A DNA stretch of 64,000 bases from Thermothelomyces thermophilus ATCC 42464 (Eukaryota > Ascomycota > Sordariomycetes > Sordariales > Chaetomiaceae): assembly GCF_000226095.1 (NCBI RefSeq), contig NC_016473.1:1054001-1118000 (forward strand). Direction: 5' to 3'. Each line of letters opens with the position of its first letter. Position 1 is the stretch's first letter. The translations under genes and the position numbers were made by a program. Below the pieces are notes generated by a model. It searched no databases and had not been told where the DNA came from. It saw only the letters and a program-made list of their open reading frames with translations. Shown piece by piece: positions 45,555-57,351 of the stretch.

Positions 45555-47830
45555 CTAGAGCAGAACTCCCTCGCCTTCCTCGGGCAAACCCTCATCCTCG
45601 CTCCACTCCACCTCTGCAGCAGCCGCCTCCGCCTGTCTCTGCACTTCCGCCAGGCCGCTGAGCTCAGCGACGTAGTCCCTGCTGTCAAGCGCCTTCTTGA
45701 CAAACTCCCACCCCTCGGATTTGTACGCCGAGAGGATCGGCTTGCTGCACGCGCTGCACTGAGGGTAAGACCTGCCGTGGATGACCATGTTCTGGAAATT
45801 CGAGAGGAAGCCCCGGATTTGATGTGGCACGAGGCCTAGGGGGTGGTCGACTGGGTCACGCTCATAGTTGGATCCCGATCCCTGGGAGGGCACCGGAGCC
45901 GGCGCATGGTGCTTCCTGGGGTGCTGCAGCGTGCTGGTCAGCAGCTCCACCAGGAGTGCCGAGGCGATCGCCGCCACACCCGGCCGCGTGACTGTGCACT
46001 GCTGGTCGAGGGTCTGATCTTTCATGGACTATACACCTCTCTTAGTTGCTTAGTTCCCAGCTTAGCGCTGGGGGGGGGGGGGGGGGGAAGGGGGGGCACT
46101 CACATCCGCCGCAACGACAACGTCGTTGCAAAAGTAGCACCCCAGCGTCTCCTCGCTGCCGTCTTCGGGGAGGGCGCCGTGCCGCATCACCACGTACGTG
46201 TCGAACCCAAGCGCCGCGTTCATGACGATCTTGTTGGAGGCCTTCCCCATCACGGTCGGCAGCCATCTCGACTCCCGGGTGTCCATGAGCAGGAAGATGG
46301 CGTCGTGCGCATCGACGAGCTCCTGCAGTTTGGTGAAATCCGCCTTCACCTTGGCCTCGTCTAGAACGGGATGGCCCAACATCGGGACGGACAGGACATG
46401 GCCCTCAGCTTCGACGCCCGGGTAAATATCCTTCAGAGCCTCGGCGGCACGGAGCGCTTTAGGCCTTCCCCCGCTGAGGCAGTCCTCAAATTGGAACAGC
46501 GGCTGTCGGACCGGGTTTGAGTAGGAGACAGCACCGTAGTCGACAAAGGTGATCTTTCGCACACCCCACCCCATCAGGTTTCTGGAGACGTAGCTCCCCA
46601 GAGTGCCAGCACCGAGCAACAAGCACTTTGTGTTCTTGATGGTGTCGAGGTCAAGGTTCGGGGCCAGGCGCCACTTCATCAACTTCAGGTTGAGATCCAC
46701 CGCCTGGTCGGCCAGCCTTGTGGGATCCATGTATTCTGTCAAGTTTACCAGCCGTCGCCTCAGCTTTCCGCTGGCATCCCGTTCCCAGCCCGTGACGTTG
46801 GGCATCTTGGTGGCTGGCGTCACGTCGGCGGCATCTGATGCCAGGGGGAGGATTATGCTCCGGGCTTCGTGCCTCCTCGCTTGGATATCGCGGTAACACA
46901 GAATCTGGACCTTGTTCAGACGGTACCTCTGCCTGATCAGGACCAGGAGATTCCGCAACGGCCACGAGGGTGACTCGGGGTAGTTGGATGGGTCCACAAA
47001 GGCAACATATCGGTCTTCTTCCGGCACGTCGTTGAAAAACCCGGTCTCGAAGTCTCGAAGGGAGCCAATCTGCCATTGATACCCGATATCCGGGCTTGCG
47101 TCTTCTTCAGGCAGTTGCCTGGGCGCCCCGTTTTCTCCGCGGACCTTTTTGGCCAGGAAGAATCCGTGTTCCCCTTCGGTGCTTACAGCGTACCGCCAGG
47201 TGCCCACGGCGTCGACGAGTGCTGTGCTCTCGTCTGGGGTTATGTGTCCGACCGGCCCCGTCTGTTTCCACGCGGGATCCGAGTGCAGCGCGGGGAACGC
47301 GAACCAGTAGGTGAACTGGTACTTTTTGAGGTCGGCAAAGGAGAGGATAGCGAAGGATGAAAGGAGTGAGGGCACCGAGTAGATGGTGCCGTCCTGGATC
47401 GCCTCCCATATCTGCCCAATGTCTCAGCAGCAAGCACGCTGAGAGAGATTTGGATACACACCTGGCGACCAGCATCCGTGATCATGGCAGTCTTGTCCGT
47501 GTTCTTGAACTCCTCAATCGTGTTGACGTTTTTGATGTAGCCTTTGGCGCGCGTCATGCCAGCGGGCACGCTGCATTGTCGTTAGGCCATCGGCCCTGGC
47601 GCAAAAAAAATGTCGCGCAAGAGGTGAACTCACTCTCTGTTAGTGAGGGCGCTTCCGAGAATCTGCATCCTGGCGCCCTGAGAGTCGGCTTGTGAGCGGG
47701 GCTCGTACAGGCCCATTACCGGGCGCGCTGAGTCGTCAAGTTTGTCATGGTCGAGCTTGGACGAGAAAAGGGCGGAATAGAATGGCAGCTCAATCTCTGA
47801 CGAGAAAGGCACGAACTTGAGTGCGGCCAT
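45555..47830 (-). CDS. ATG7: Ubiquitin-like-modifier E1 enzyme Atg7
   Basis: Activates Atg12 and Atg8 for autophagy, forming a thioester with these modifiers in the cytosol. Four exons: 47830-47634, 47570-47462, 47411-46104, 46028-45555; phases match, 695 aa, the usual Atg7 length. The N-terminal domain ([16 protein letters not shown]...) binds E2 enzymes. The adenylation domain has the ATP-binding [20 protein letters not shown] and [27 protein letters not shown] and the Zn-type cysteines (CYFCND; CSAC) follow. The catalytic cysteine is C549 in QQCTVTRPG at the start of exon 4. The C-terminal tail is acidic ([13 protein letters not shown]). Intron 3 holds a run of 18 G. It is divergent from the dCMP deaminase gene across 857 bp. 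Confidence 0.95.
46070..46087 (+). repeat. Run of 18 G in an ATG7 intron
   Basis: A homopolymer on the plus strand within the 75 bp third intron of ATG7; it is poly-C in the sense strand and lies next to the donor. Confidence 0.85.
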
Positions 47831-48687
47831 CGTGGTTGGCCGCTCAGTTGGATGAGTATTGCAGTTGGCGTGGCGTGGAACAGACGCTCGTTCGTGACGT
47901 AACGAGAGGTAGCGCGACCCGAGAATATGATGAAGAATAGTAGAAACTCTGCAGGTCTCTTGAGGTGGCTGGCAGGACCTTGATGTTTCCTTGTAAAGCG
48001 TGCAAGTCGGAGCTTTAAAGAGTAGAGTATCTGCACGGAAGGTGACCTGTGAGGTATAAACTAGGTATATCTGGGTACTTCGATTACGTGGTGATGTGGA
48101 TGACCTTGGATGAAGCGACACTGGAACTAGATGGTTCCTAACAATAAGTACGGTGTGTGTGTGTGTGTGTGTGTATGTGTGTATGTGTGTGATTCCCTTC
48201 TATATCGGTCAGCTGTTTTCTGTTAGATGACCAAGATGTGTCACAGGATCCATGCTACGAGCCCAAGGTTCGTTGTTGGATCTCGTCAGCAAGCCAACGC
48301 CGCTGCAGCGCTGCAGCCTGCTGGAGAGCTCCGAGCTTGCCTTGCCCCGCACTCACTCGCCCGCCCGCCGACAACACTAGAATGAGAGCTGAGACAGGGA
48401 TGCCCCGCCGGCTAATCTGCGGTTCTTCACGCCAAGGCTTGATTACTATGTAGCGTTCGCCCCGACGCGTAAAGTGGCTGCAGAACGCGTCGGAACTCTG
48501 TTAGCCCTTCTCGGTGGCATCGTCCCTTCCTTCCACACGCTACGCAGGAGAGCAGTACGTAGTGCGTATTTCGAGGTCCAATCTTTTTTGTCCCTTTTTT
48601 TATACCTTCTTTTTTTTTTTGCGCAACCACCTGAGTTTCGGAGTGAATTGTGAAAGACAGGCAAAGGAAATATATTCCTACCCAACC
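47831..48687. promoter_or_regulatory. Divergent promoter region of ATG7 and the dCMP deaminase gene
   Basis: 857 bp between the two start codons. It contains a GT microsatellite (48152-48191), a CTGCAG/CGCTGCAG palindromic stretch near 48299-48318 and T-rich runs near 48587-48620 before the deaminase start. No coding frame is supported. Confidence 0.5.
48152..48191. repeat. GT dinucleotide microsatellite
   Basis: About 20 GT units, interrupted twice by AT, within the divergent promoter region. Confidence 0.9.
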
Positions 48688-49940
48688 ATGTTTATCGGCA
48701 TCTGCGGCAGTATATCCCCCTTTCCTGCCTTTGTTCTGCGTATCTTGTCTCTTGACTGTTTTTTTGACACGGCAAACCGCCAGGCATCTGCGCGGGCAAA
48801 CACACTATTGCTCGCTATCTGGTTGACCACCATGGCTTCACCCAACTCCATCTGGATCTCCGGCCCAACCATGGCACAGAACATACCACCGGCGGTGCCA
48901 CCCCCGCGGACAGCAGCAGCAGCAGCTTGAGCAGCTCCGGAACCTCGTCGAAACATCCATACCACTTTTCTAGCCCCGACGACCTCCTCGACTTCGTCAC
49001 CAAGCATTGGCGCGAACGGTGGGTGACCACCGATATCCCCTCGGAATCCGTCCTCGATCAATACGCCCGCCGCCCTTTCTTCCTCCTCCTCAGCGTTGAT
49101 GCCCCCATCACCGTCCGCTGGCAGCGATATCAGGCACGCCAAAAACAGCGCCAAGCCCTCCTCCCCAATAGCACCGCCCCGCCAGACGGCTCGCCGCCCG
49201 CGGCAGCTCCCACGCTAGACTCCTTTGAAACCTTCGCCGCCCTCTCGGACGCCCACCTCTACGACCCCGTCACCGGCGTCAACCCCCTCGTCTCACGCGC
49301 CGCGGTCCGGCTTCTCAACACATCCTCCTCCCTCGCCCACCTGTACGCGACCCTGGGCAAGCTGGACTTGCTCAACCCGGACCGGCTGCGGCCTTCGTGG
49401 GACTCGTACTTCATGGCGCTGGCGTCGCTCGCCGCGCAGCGCAGCAACTGCATGAAGCGGCGGGTCGGGTGCGTCGTGGTGCGCGACAAGCGCGTCATCT
49501 CGACGGGGTACAACGGCACGCCGCGCGGACTGCGGAATTGCGGCGAGGGCGGCTGCGGCCGCTGCAACGCCGCCCAGGGGTCCGGCCACGGCCTGTCCAC
49601 CTGCCTGTGCATCCACGCCGAGGAGAACGCGCTGCTCGAGGCCGGCCGCGAGAGGCTCCGGGACGGCGCCGTCCTCTACTGCGACACGTGCCCGTGCCTG
49701 ACGTGCAGCATCAAGATCGTGCAGGTTGGGATCGGGGAGGTGGTCTACTCGCAGGGGTATAGCATGGACCAGGAGGCGGCGGCCGTGTTTCGGGAGGCCG
49801 GCGTGCGGTTGAGGCAGTTTGTGCCGGTGAGTACTCGTGCCCTTGACTAAGGTGAGAGCTTCTAGTATTATGCTGACGTTTCATCGACGCAGCCTGCCAA
49901 TGGGCTGATACATCTCGAAAAGCCGGATTTATACACTTAG
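48688..49940 (+). CDS. DCD1: Deoxycytidylate (dCMP) deaminase
   Basis: Converts dCMP to dUMP for thymidylate synthesis. Three exons: 48688-48709 (22 nt), 48784-49826, 49893-49940; phases match, 370 aa. The deaminase domain is in the C-terminal half: SWDSYFMALASLAAQRSNCM, the regulatory-type RRVGCVVVRDKRVISTGYNG, zinc-site HAEENALL with catalytic Glu, and CPCLTC with two zinc cysteines. The protein ends ANGLIHLEKPDLYT. The N-terminal 120 residues form a P-loop-like extension beginning MFIGICGSICAGKHTIARYL, which intron 1 splits within the P-loop. Such an N-terminal extension is shared with other fungal dCMP deaminases. A Ser-rich low-complexity stretch joins the two parts. Confidence 0.92.
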
Positions 49941-51579
49941 AGTGACTGGTGTTGAGACTATAAGAGCATGGGTTGATGTACATACAGCTGGCGAGGCATG
50001 ATAGACTGGATTCAGCTATCCCTGGCGTCCCGGGATTCCGAGTTGCTTGTCCCCCTTCTTTCTTATGCTCTTTTGTGGGAGGGCGGCTATCCTGGCAAAC
50101 CCTATCCCTTTCACGCAACGGACCATGTTCACTCACGATCAAGGAACTGCTGTACAAACCCCGGAGGCCGTCTCGGGAGCGGTTTGATCTTTAACGCTGG
50201 CACCACCGGGAGAGGGCGGCATCTCGTATGGATCCATTGTTTCTATGGAATAATCGTATCAAACCAAGCGTTTTCAAGATCCCCGCTGGTGAATCAGACT
50301 GAACAACAAATCGACGGTACCGAAATTTTGCGTTCTTCGCTAAGACCTGTCAAATGGCCCGCTCCAATTTTCTCGATTCTCTCCGAATACAGAGCGTTCG
50401 GGGCTTTCATTAATGTCAATGGCACTGCTGCAGCCTGATCTCCGGCTGTCCAGTTTGCTTGTACACGGCTGGAAGGGGAAAAATGGAAGGAAACGAGGCT
50501 TGGGAAAGCTCGGGGGAGAAGAAAGGACGAAGAATGGAAAGGGGAAAAAATCAAAAAGAAACAGAGGAATAATATAGGGTTAGCATGGAAGCTGACCGCC
50601 TGTAATTCAAGGAAGACAAGCCTCTCAGAAAGAAGACAGACAGACATGCTCCGTTCACAACGCCAATGTGCATCTACATAGTAGGTGGCACCAGGTCTTG
50701 GCCGCGATGATCAAGATCGCGTCCGCGATGCACCCCAGATTCGGCCAGCCACACTGGGCGGAGGCCAAGCATTGGCTGGAAGTCTTAGCAAGCCAAGAAA
50801 GAAAGAGGGAAGCTTGGGGGTGTGGATCGGTGAGCGAGGTGCGGCATTTTCCGTGGTGCGCCCCCACGGCGCGCAATTACAATTAACTCCACAGTGTCAG
50901 CGGCCTTCCGGCTAATATCCGAATGGGTTTCACGGTGTGCACATGTACGAACAGGCAGCGAAAACTGGGCGATGGTTGTCGGAATCAGTGAAGGTATCAG
51001 GTAGTATTATAGAAGAAAAAAAAGTATAGTAAATATGAGCTGCCAAAGTTCCCCATGGCGAGATCCGGCGCGCCGTGTGAGAATATCGCGACATCAGGAT
51101 AAAGGTTCTTGCCGAGATCCGATGGGCAGATACCGACATCGACGAGACCGAGAACAACGCCTCCATAGATTTCCGTCCCAACCATTCTCAAACAACTCCG
51201 AGCAAGCGGCCTTCTCGAAAGCCGCCTAAAACATCGGATGTCAGTGGAAGCAAGCAGAAACCAGAGAGGTGCTGTTGCGGTGATGCTGCAGGATTGAATC
51301 GCCGGGTATCGTCGCAAAACGGCCGCCAAACCGATCCGGATCAGGACTGCGTCCCATCCTTCTTTTGCCGAACCACTCTCCTTTTCCCCAGGAATCCTTC
51401 CCTGCTGAGCAGGGCCAGGAAACCTTCCAAGAGTCTCTTTATCCCCCCGCTCTTTCCCCCCAATGTCTAACAAGAAAAGCCGCCCCTTGCATGTAGCAAA
51501 TCATTACTTCATTGCCCATCCCGGACTGGCCGGTCCCCCACCCGCAATGCCTCCCAGAACCCCAGTCATATGAGTCCGC
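49941..51579. other. Convergent intergenic region
   Basis: About 1.6 kb between the dCMP deaminase and small membrane protein stops. Mixed composition, with no coding signal, repeat or RNA gene that I can support. Confidence 0.5.
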
Positions 51580-51774
51580 TTAGACGTGGGATTGGCGCTT
51601 CTCCCTGCGGGCGAGCACCTTCTTGTAGATCCAGAGGCCGATGAGCCCAACGCCGACGACGAAGACGACGCAGAACACGACCATGACACCGGCGTTCCTG
51701 CCAGCCCAATTTGAACGCTTGGCGAGCGTGGAGAAGCTGTCGCGAGCGACGAGGGAGTAGTTGATGGCGGCCAT
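51580..51774 (-). CDS. Small single-pass membrane protein, 64 aa
   Basis: A 64-residue protein starting MAAINYSLVARDSFSTLAKR, followed by one hydrophobic segment of about 22 residues (GVMVVFCVVFVVGVGLIGLW) and a short basic tail (YKKVLARREKRQSHV). The positive tail suggests N-out/C-in topology under the positive-inside rule. I do not recognise the function; small proteins of this shape occur across Sordariomycetes. Codon use is GC-biased as in neighbouring genes and the ATG context (CAAAATGGC) is good. A short upstream exon cannot be excluded. Confidence 0.6.
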   Translation of the reverse strand: MAAINYSLVARDSFSTLAKRSNWAGRNAGVMVVFCVVFVVGVGLIGLWIYKKVLARREKRQSHV

Positions 51775-53082
51775 TTTGACGGAGTGATTAAGGATACTAG
51801 AGAAACGAGATAAGTTAGCGATTCGGGGTCCGAAGAAACGAGAAATCGCATCTAATTGAGAAATTGATGCGCTCCAAGATCGCCAATTGGGCGGTCCCGG
51901 TGCCCAGCCGCACGGACGCACGAGAGCTCCCCCGGTTTCTTTCCTCTTCTTTGTTTTTGCTTGGCGGGGTTGCGTGGGCCCCAGCACTAAGCAATGAGGG
52001 TGCAAGGGACCGCAAACACCACAACTGCTGTGGCATGCTTGGCATCCGTCATGGTGCTCAGGTCCACGACATCAAGGTGCCCGGGAGCCGCTCAGAGAGA
52101 CAAATTGGCCCGAAAGCAGATTGCGAAATGGGGGTTGAAAGATCGACCAATTGAGTGTGGGAGGTTGCTCACATTTTCGCCTTTAATGCGGGTTAAGGAA
52201 GCGGGATGGGTGAAGACCGAGGGTGTGATGAGAAAGGTCGAATTGACCGAATGAATGCAGCAATTGGCGGATGCGGGAATCGAGGGCACCAAGAGAGTCG
52301 CAAAGACCGGGTGAACGACACACAAGACAGCTGAGCGGTGGAAGGACGACGGGCCAATTGGGGGAATAGTCGGGCGTGGCAGTCTCCTTGTTTCCAGAGG
52401 AAAGGTGTCGTGTGAGGTTAGGAAGAGGTAGAAGGGAATCAGACAGCGAGAATCGAACCGGCAGGTGGGAAGGAACGAGACAAAATAACTGCTGTGGGGC
52501 AAATCGGCGGAACAAGAAAGCTTGGCCGCCGGAGGCACGGAGGCGTGCGACGATGGACAAGGCTTTTTTCTGCTGCCAACTTTGCGCGAATTTCGAATCA
52601 GACGGGACCGCCCAAAAGCCGCCGGGGCGGACAAGTACACTAGGGTGGGGGCGCTCGGATCGGCTGGGATGGCGTGGTGAGCTTAGCGAACTGCTCCACC
52701 GACAGCGGCCACGACTCGCGCTTTTTACGCTGGCGACTTGCATGGCGCTCCATCGCGGCGCTGCACCCACGGGAACGGGGATCGCCGGCGTGCTAGGTAG
52801 GCAGAACCAGTGCATAGGTAGGAAAAGCCAGGATCTTGAAACACTATATATAACTACTAGTTCACTACTGTGTACACTGCTTGTGCGTGGCGAAATGCGG
52901 TCTTCTCGCCCTGGCAAATTTGGGGGGGGGGGGGAATGTTCGGATTATGTTGTAGAGGGCAATGCTCGGCGTCACCTAGTTGATGCGGTCCTGGGTGAGA
53001 TCAGTGATCCCTGGAAGGGGCGGGCGACCCTGGTTTTTCTGTCGGGCAGCCTACACCACGCTAGTGTACGGATTACTTTGTA
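51775..53082. other. Intergenic region with a G homopolymer
   Basis: About 1.3 kb upstream of the small membrane protein. Long overlapping open frames exist on both strands at 52.1-53.1 kb but neither resembles a protein family. A run of 13 G lies at 52922-52934. Confidence 0.4.
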
Positions 53083-53786
53083 CGGAGGTTGGCCCAGAAA
53101 GTCCATCCCCCAAGGCATGCCAAGCCCGGGCTGCTGACAACGTGCGAAGTGCATACACAATCTTCTTTAATCTGTAATTTCTATTGCAAATTGATCTCCA
53201 CCCACATATCTGGGTTTTTCCCTGCCCAACCTTGATGCCAGAGCCTACAAATCTCCCAAATTCAGTAGCCGTGATAATTCTGGAGCGTTTTGGTAAGCTG
53301 TCTTTCCAAGGTTAATAGACCTACTCTAACTAGCTTAGTACCGACAGAGCCTACTATGCCCAGAGAGTCCGAAGTGCCCGTAATGCCCGAAATGCCCGTA
53401 GTACCTGGAGTGCCTGCTGGGCATGGCAAACATACCACTATTGTCTAACGAACACAGGCGTTGTTGACCCGAGGAAGATAGACTTCGTTAGGGAGAGCTG
53501 GAGTATCTAATACGTGGAAGACGTCAGCAACAGACTTAGAAGTAGTTAGGCCAGAGGAAAGCGACATAACTGCTGGTAAATTGACCTCCTTTGATTGCAA
53601 GTAAAATAGCGAATTGAATGCTATTTCAAATGCTTAAAATAAGCCTAGTTTTGAAGTGTTGGATAAGTCTAGAAGTCGGGTTGGTAAAAAAGTGTGTAAG
53701 TGTCTATTGTAGTGTCAGCTGACTATACTGTATGCCAAGACCTTGGCATCCTGGGATGGGGGATGGACTTTCTGGGCCAACCTCCG
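53083..53786. mobile_element. Short TIR DNA element (MITE-like) with TA target duplication
   Basis: A 704 bp element bounded by near-perfect inverted repeats of at least 30 bp. The left end reads CGGAGGTTGGCCCAGAAAGT and the right end is its reverse complement, and both continue through CCATCCCCCA. TA flanks both ends (53081-53082 and 53787-53788), the duplication typical of Tc1/mariner-type elements. The interior is AT-richer than the surroundings and holds a short 9 bp tandem (GTGCCCGTAATGCCCG-like, about 53368-53420) but no transposase frame, so it would depend on a partner elsewhere. Confidence 0.82.
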
Positions 53787-53788
53787 TA

Positions 53789-55027
53789 GCTAGTGAACGA
53801 ACGGTAGCCACCCTGTGGGGCCTTCGAGGTTTGATAGAGGAGGTCTGTGAGCACCGATCACCTTGCCGCCCAAGATGGAAAGGTCGCACTCTCAATTTCG
53901 TGCTGAGCACACACGAACCTCGCGCTTCGCGCTCGGTTGCTCGTCGCGCCTTGTTTCCGCTGGGTGGCGCAACGATTATAACTAACTACCTTGGTTAAAC
54001 GGCCAGGCGATGCCACATACTCATTAGTGTAAGCTATGTACAAGCATATACAGTACCTGAGGCTGAATAGTTAAGCTATCGGAAACTCGCGTTTCGAAAC
54101 GTTCCCCTCGCTGCGGATGATGGGACCTCGGTGATCTCGACAGCCCAATTACGTCCATGGATATGCGCACTGCGTAGGGAGCGATGATCCGCGAGACGCC
54201 GAGGGACCGTGAGGAACTGCTATGATGGCATGTAACTCAATTGACGAGTAATTTTTCAGCGGGTTCATACGGGGGAAGCAGCCAGTTCCATGCTATTGCA
54301 ACTTGTAGGATTTATTTCCGGCCACCCCACTCTGTGCATCCGCTCTCCGCTGCAGCCTCGCTCCTCTGTGCAGCTTTGCCGTGCTTCCCGACAAGGCCGA
54401 CGGTTCCATGACGTGTGGAGCCAAAACCGCCGAACCTGGGGGGCGAGAGGCGCCGAGGCCTGGAAGGAAGTGGAACGGCTTTACGGATAATCCACGGAGA
54501 TTCTTCATCGCGACCTTTGAGATTGTTGTGTTTAATTGGGGTGGACGGGTTATTGTTTCGCTCCATGGCACTCGATAATCGATAATCTTTAAGCTCGCGT
54601 GGCTCGGTCATTCGAATCTACACAGTAGACACCTTTGGAAGGTCCCCACGCGTCGAGACTTCCCCTTCGCAATGATAGTCTTGTCATTTTCTGTCCGGAC
54701 CAAGCGAACAACGGGCGAACAAAAAAGGCCACAAAAAAGGCCACAAAAAAAAAAAAAGCATGAAGTGTAAGTGCATGCAGGTTATATTCGGTCTTTGGTA
54801 CCATTTGCGAAGTGCGATGCGATCAAAGAATGTCGCCGGATAACAGGCCGAGTCCGAAAACCGGCTCCCACCGCTGCGACATCACGACGTGTGTGTCCTC
54901 CTCGGGGTTGACAACACAACCCCCCCTTCCCCTTCTTTCTTCCCCTATTTCCTCTTACCTCTCTCTTAAGTTGAATCAAAGCATCACTTAGAACGGTTGG
55001 CCTAGACCGTCGCACCACTACCGATGA
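53789..55027. other. Intergenic region downstream of the AA9 gene
   Basis: About 1.2 kb with no supported gene. It has an A-rich patch with a short direct repeat (AAAAAAGGCCAC twice, 54722-54750) and a C-rich run near 54920. Confidence 0.5.
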
Positions 55028-55842
55028 TCAGCAGGAGATGGGCGCGGGCCCAGGGGCAGTGTACGGCTGGCCGTTGTTGTCGGGCTGGCCGGTGGCGCCG
55101 TAGATGTTGATCAGGATACCGGGGTCGCTGGCGCTGTAGGCACCCGGGAAGCTGACAGTCGACGCCGGCGTGAAGGAGCCGCCGCCGGATACGTTGATCT
55201 GGGCGCAGGACTGGTAGAACTGAGCCTGGCCCTGGGAGTAGGCCGAGTGCAGAGCGAGGACCTCGACGCGGAGGAGGTAGTTGCCGTCGGCGATGCACTG
55301 CGGGAGGTTGAAGTACACCCAGCCGTTGTTGTTGATGAGGTTGTCGACACCCCAGGTCTTGGTGCTGGGATTAAAGGTATCCTCCCAAATCTTGAACCTA
55401 TACGGGAGAAGCGAGCTCCGTCAGTCTCGACTTGCCCAACCTGATGTCCCTCGGGCCGCGGGAATACATACCACTTCAGGCCCGTCTTGCTGGCGGTTGC
55501 GGCATTGTCAACCTTGGCGAGGTAGGCCATGACGGGGCCCTTGTGCGACTTGGCAATCGGGTTGTCTGGGTCGTTGGGGAACTGGGCACCGCCGATGACA
55601 TGCTGATACCAGGCACCGATCCTATCGCCGGCCTTGACCTCGATGATAGTGTTCGACGTCGATCCCGACTGGCCGCAGATCATGTCCTGGCTGTTGACAT
55701 TCTGCACGGGGTTGTTGTTGTTGGGAGCGCGGAGGCCGGTGAGGGAGCCCTGGTCCGCTCCGTTGACGGAGACCTTCTGGAAGATGGCATGCCCCTCGAC
55801 GGTTAGGGCAGTGGCCAGGACGGAAAAGAGGGAGAGCTTCAT
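55028..55842 (-). CDS. AA9 lytic polysaccharide monooxygenase (formerly GH61), secreted
   Basis: A copper enzyme that oxidatively cleaves cellulose chains outside the cell. Two exons, 55842-55472 and 55397-55028, with a GTATGT donor and TATAG acceptor, 246 aa. The signal peptide is residues 1-17 (MKLSLFSVLATALTVEG), so the mature protein begins with H18, the N-terminal half of the histidine brace. The second copper histidine is H100 (KSHKGPVMAYLAKVD) and the axial tyrosine is Y185 (QFYQSCAQINV). Second-sphere residues are H174 (LALHSA) and Q183. There is no linker or CBM1; the protein ends soon after the catalytic domain (APGPAPISC). The sequence closely recalls a Thermothelomyces thermophilus enzyme, from memory. 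A TATA box lies about 110 bp upstream. Oxidation regioselectivity cannot be read with certainty. Confidence 0.95.
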
Positions 55843-57351
55843 GGCGACCTGTGGCTGTGATTATGGGCTGAGACGGGGGGAGAGAGAGACTCGAGTCGGC
55901 CTGGGGGTGGGGGGTTGAAAGACCAAACTACCAGGGGCAACTCGCCCCGGTATTTATACAGCCCGGGAGTGTGGTTACGGGTTGCGGCGCCCGGCAACGA
56001 ACCCTTGGATCCGGATGATGGCCCGAGATGGCACCGAGCTACTGAAGCACGGGGAGGTTGGCCAAGGCCAGCAGGCAGGATGACGGCATCCTTGATTCCC
56101 GCGCGCCATCGTGAACAAATGAGCGAAGCCGGAGTCAACTTGCCGACACGGTGGCTTGCGGACCGGTAGTCCAAGAGGGCGGGGCCCCAGCTCTCGAGAT
56201 GGGGAGGCAATATATTCAGATATACTGCGCGGTATATTGAGCCGTGGCCTGCGCCGTGTGACATGCGCGCGCAACCGTCAATGCCGTCCCATGCCCAGAA
56301 AAAACGTCACATTAGGCAGTATCACGGGCCCCGTCAGGGGACGGGTAATCCGCATCCAAAAACAGACAAAAGCGGAAGCTTTCCTAATTAGGCCGGCTGA
56401 CGAACGGCTCCCAAGCTTCTCCAACCTTCCCATAGTGGTGGGTTGTGTTGTCGATCTGATGTCCAAACCTTCATGCAGCGCCGTGCGGCAGCGCTAAGCG
56501 TGGGGCGCACGGAAACCTGGGGACCAACGGGGGTACTAGTTGGTTTTGGGGCGGAAGATTGGCGAAAGAGACGTTGAAACCCGGAACTGAAAGCGGTCGA
56601 TTGACCCTGCAGAGAATCATGTCCCTCAGGATCTGGTCTACAGTAGAAATCGACGATCATCTTCAAGCAGCGCCGTTTGATGTCGGTTCTGCTATTAATC
56701 GTCGACGGCGTGCGCCTTGAGAGCACTGCGCGCATGCTAGGGTAGCGTATTTCCACTAGATATGCACTCTAGAGTTGTCGGGTAGGATGCCGTCGGTGTG
56801 CAATTACGTCCCGTGGCGGCGGGATGGAGATGCTCGCGGCCTGAACCGAACAGGTTTCGAGTCTGGTGGAGGAGGTACTGTACACTACCTGACCAAGACT
56901 ACCTACCAAGCAACGTTTGCACTAGTAAGGTAGCTTAGAGGTTTCATGGTGGCCGGGTCAATGAGGGTTCCAGTTCATGGTAGGTGCCTACGCAGCAAAC
57001 GTCAGGTGCAACGAAGCAGTAACTGGATAATGCACTACGGAGTATATACTGTTGTTCATGCATCTTCCAAGAGAATTATGTAGCTAGTGGAGCTAGGAAT
57101 CGACTGTGTGACCGTACGAGATTGGCAAGGTGAAAGAATGAAGTACAACCTCGGTTAAGAGAATATCGCTGAAAACGAACCCGGCGGTCAGCCAATCAGT
57201 CTGCATCTATTGTTCAGAGAGCTGGTGGCCAGTGCTCACTCGAACGAGCGAAAGCTCCGAAACTCGACAACGACGCTCAGTCCGGGGCCCAGCAATTGCG
57301 ACGCCGTTGAAACCGATCAACGCTTGCCAATTGCTCGACATAGCCGCAGCC
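55843..57351. promoter_or_regulatory. Divergent promoter region, AA9 gene and complex I 24 kDa gene
   Basis: About 1.5 kb between two start codons. The AA9 side holds a TATA box (55951-55960) and G-rich CTGGGG-type sequence near 55902 that fits the loose SYGGRG site of the carbon catabolite repressor CreA/CRE-1. The repressor link is inference from the motif and from known control of cellulase genes. No coding frame is supported between. Confidence 0.4.
55951..55960 (-). promoter_or_regulatory. TATA box of the AA9 gene
   Basis: Reads TGTATAAATA on the minus strand, about 110 bp upstream of the AA9 ATG, in a GC-rich setting. A strong TATA box is usual for highly induced secreted-enzyme genes. 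Confidence 0.7.

Noticed and set aside
52440-52475. A tRNA-like T-loop (GGTTCGATTC on the minus strand)
   Set aside because: The flanking five bases do not pair as a T-stem and no matching acceptor or D-arm is present.
52092-53137. Overlapping open frames of 180-250 codons on both strands
   Set aside because: Neither strand shows family similarity, both have mixed third positions, and one runs into the TIR element. More likely non-coding.
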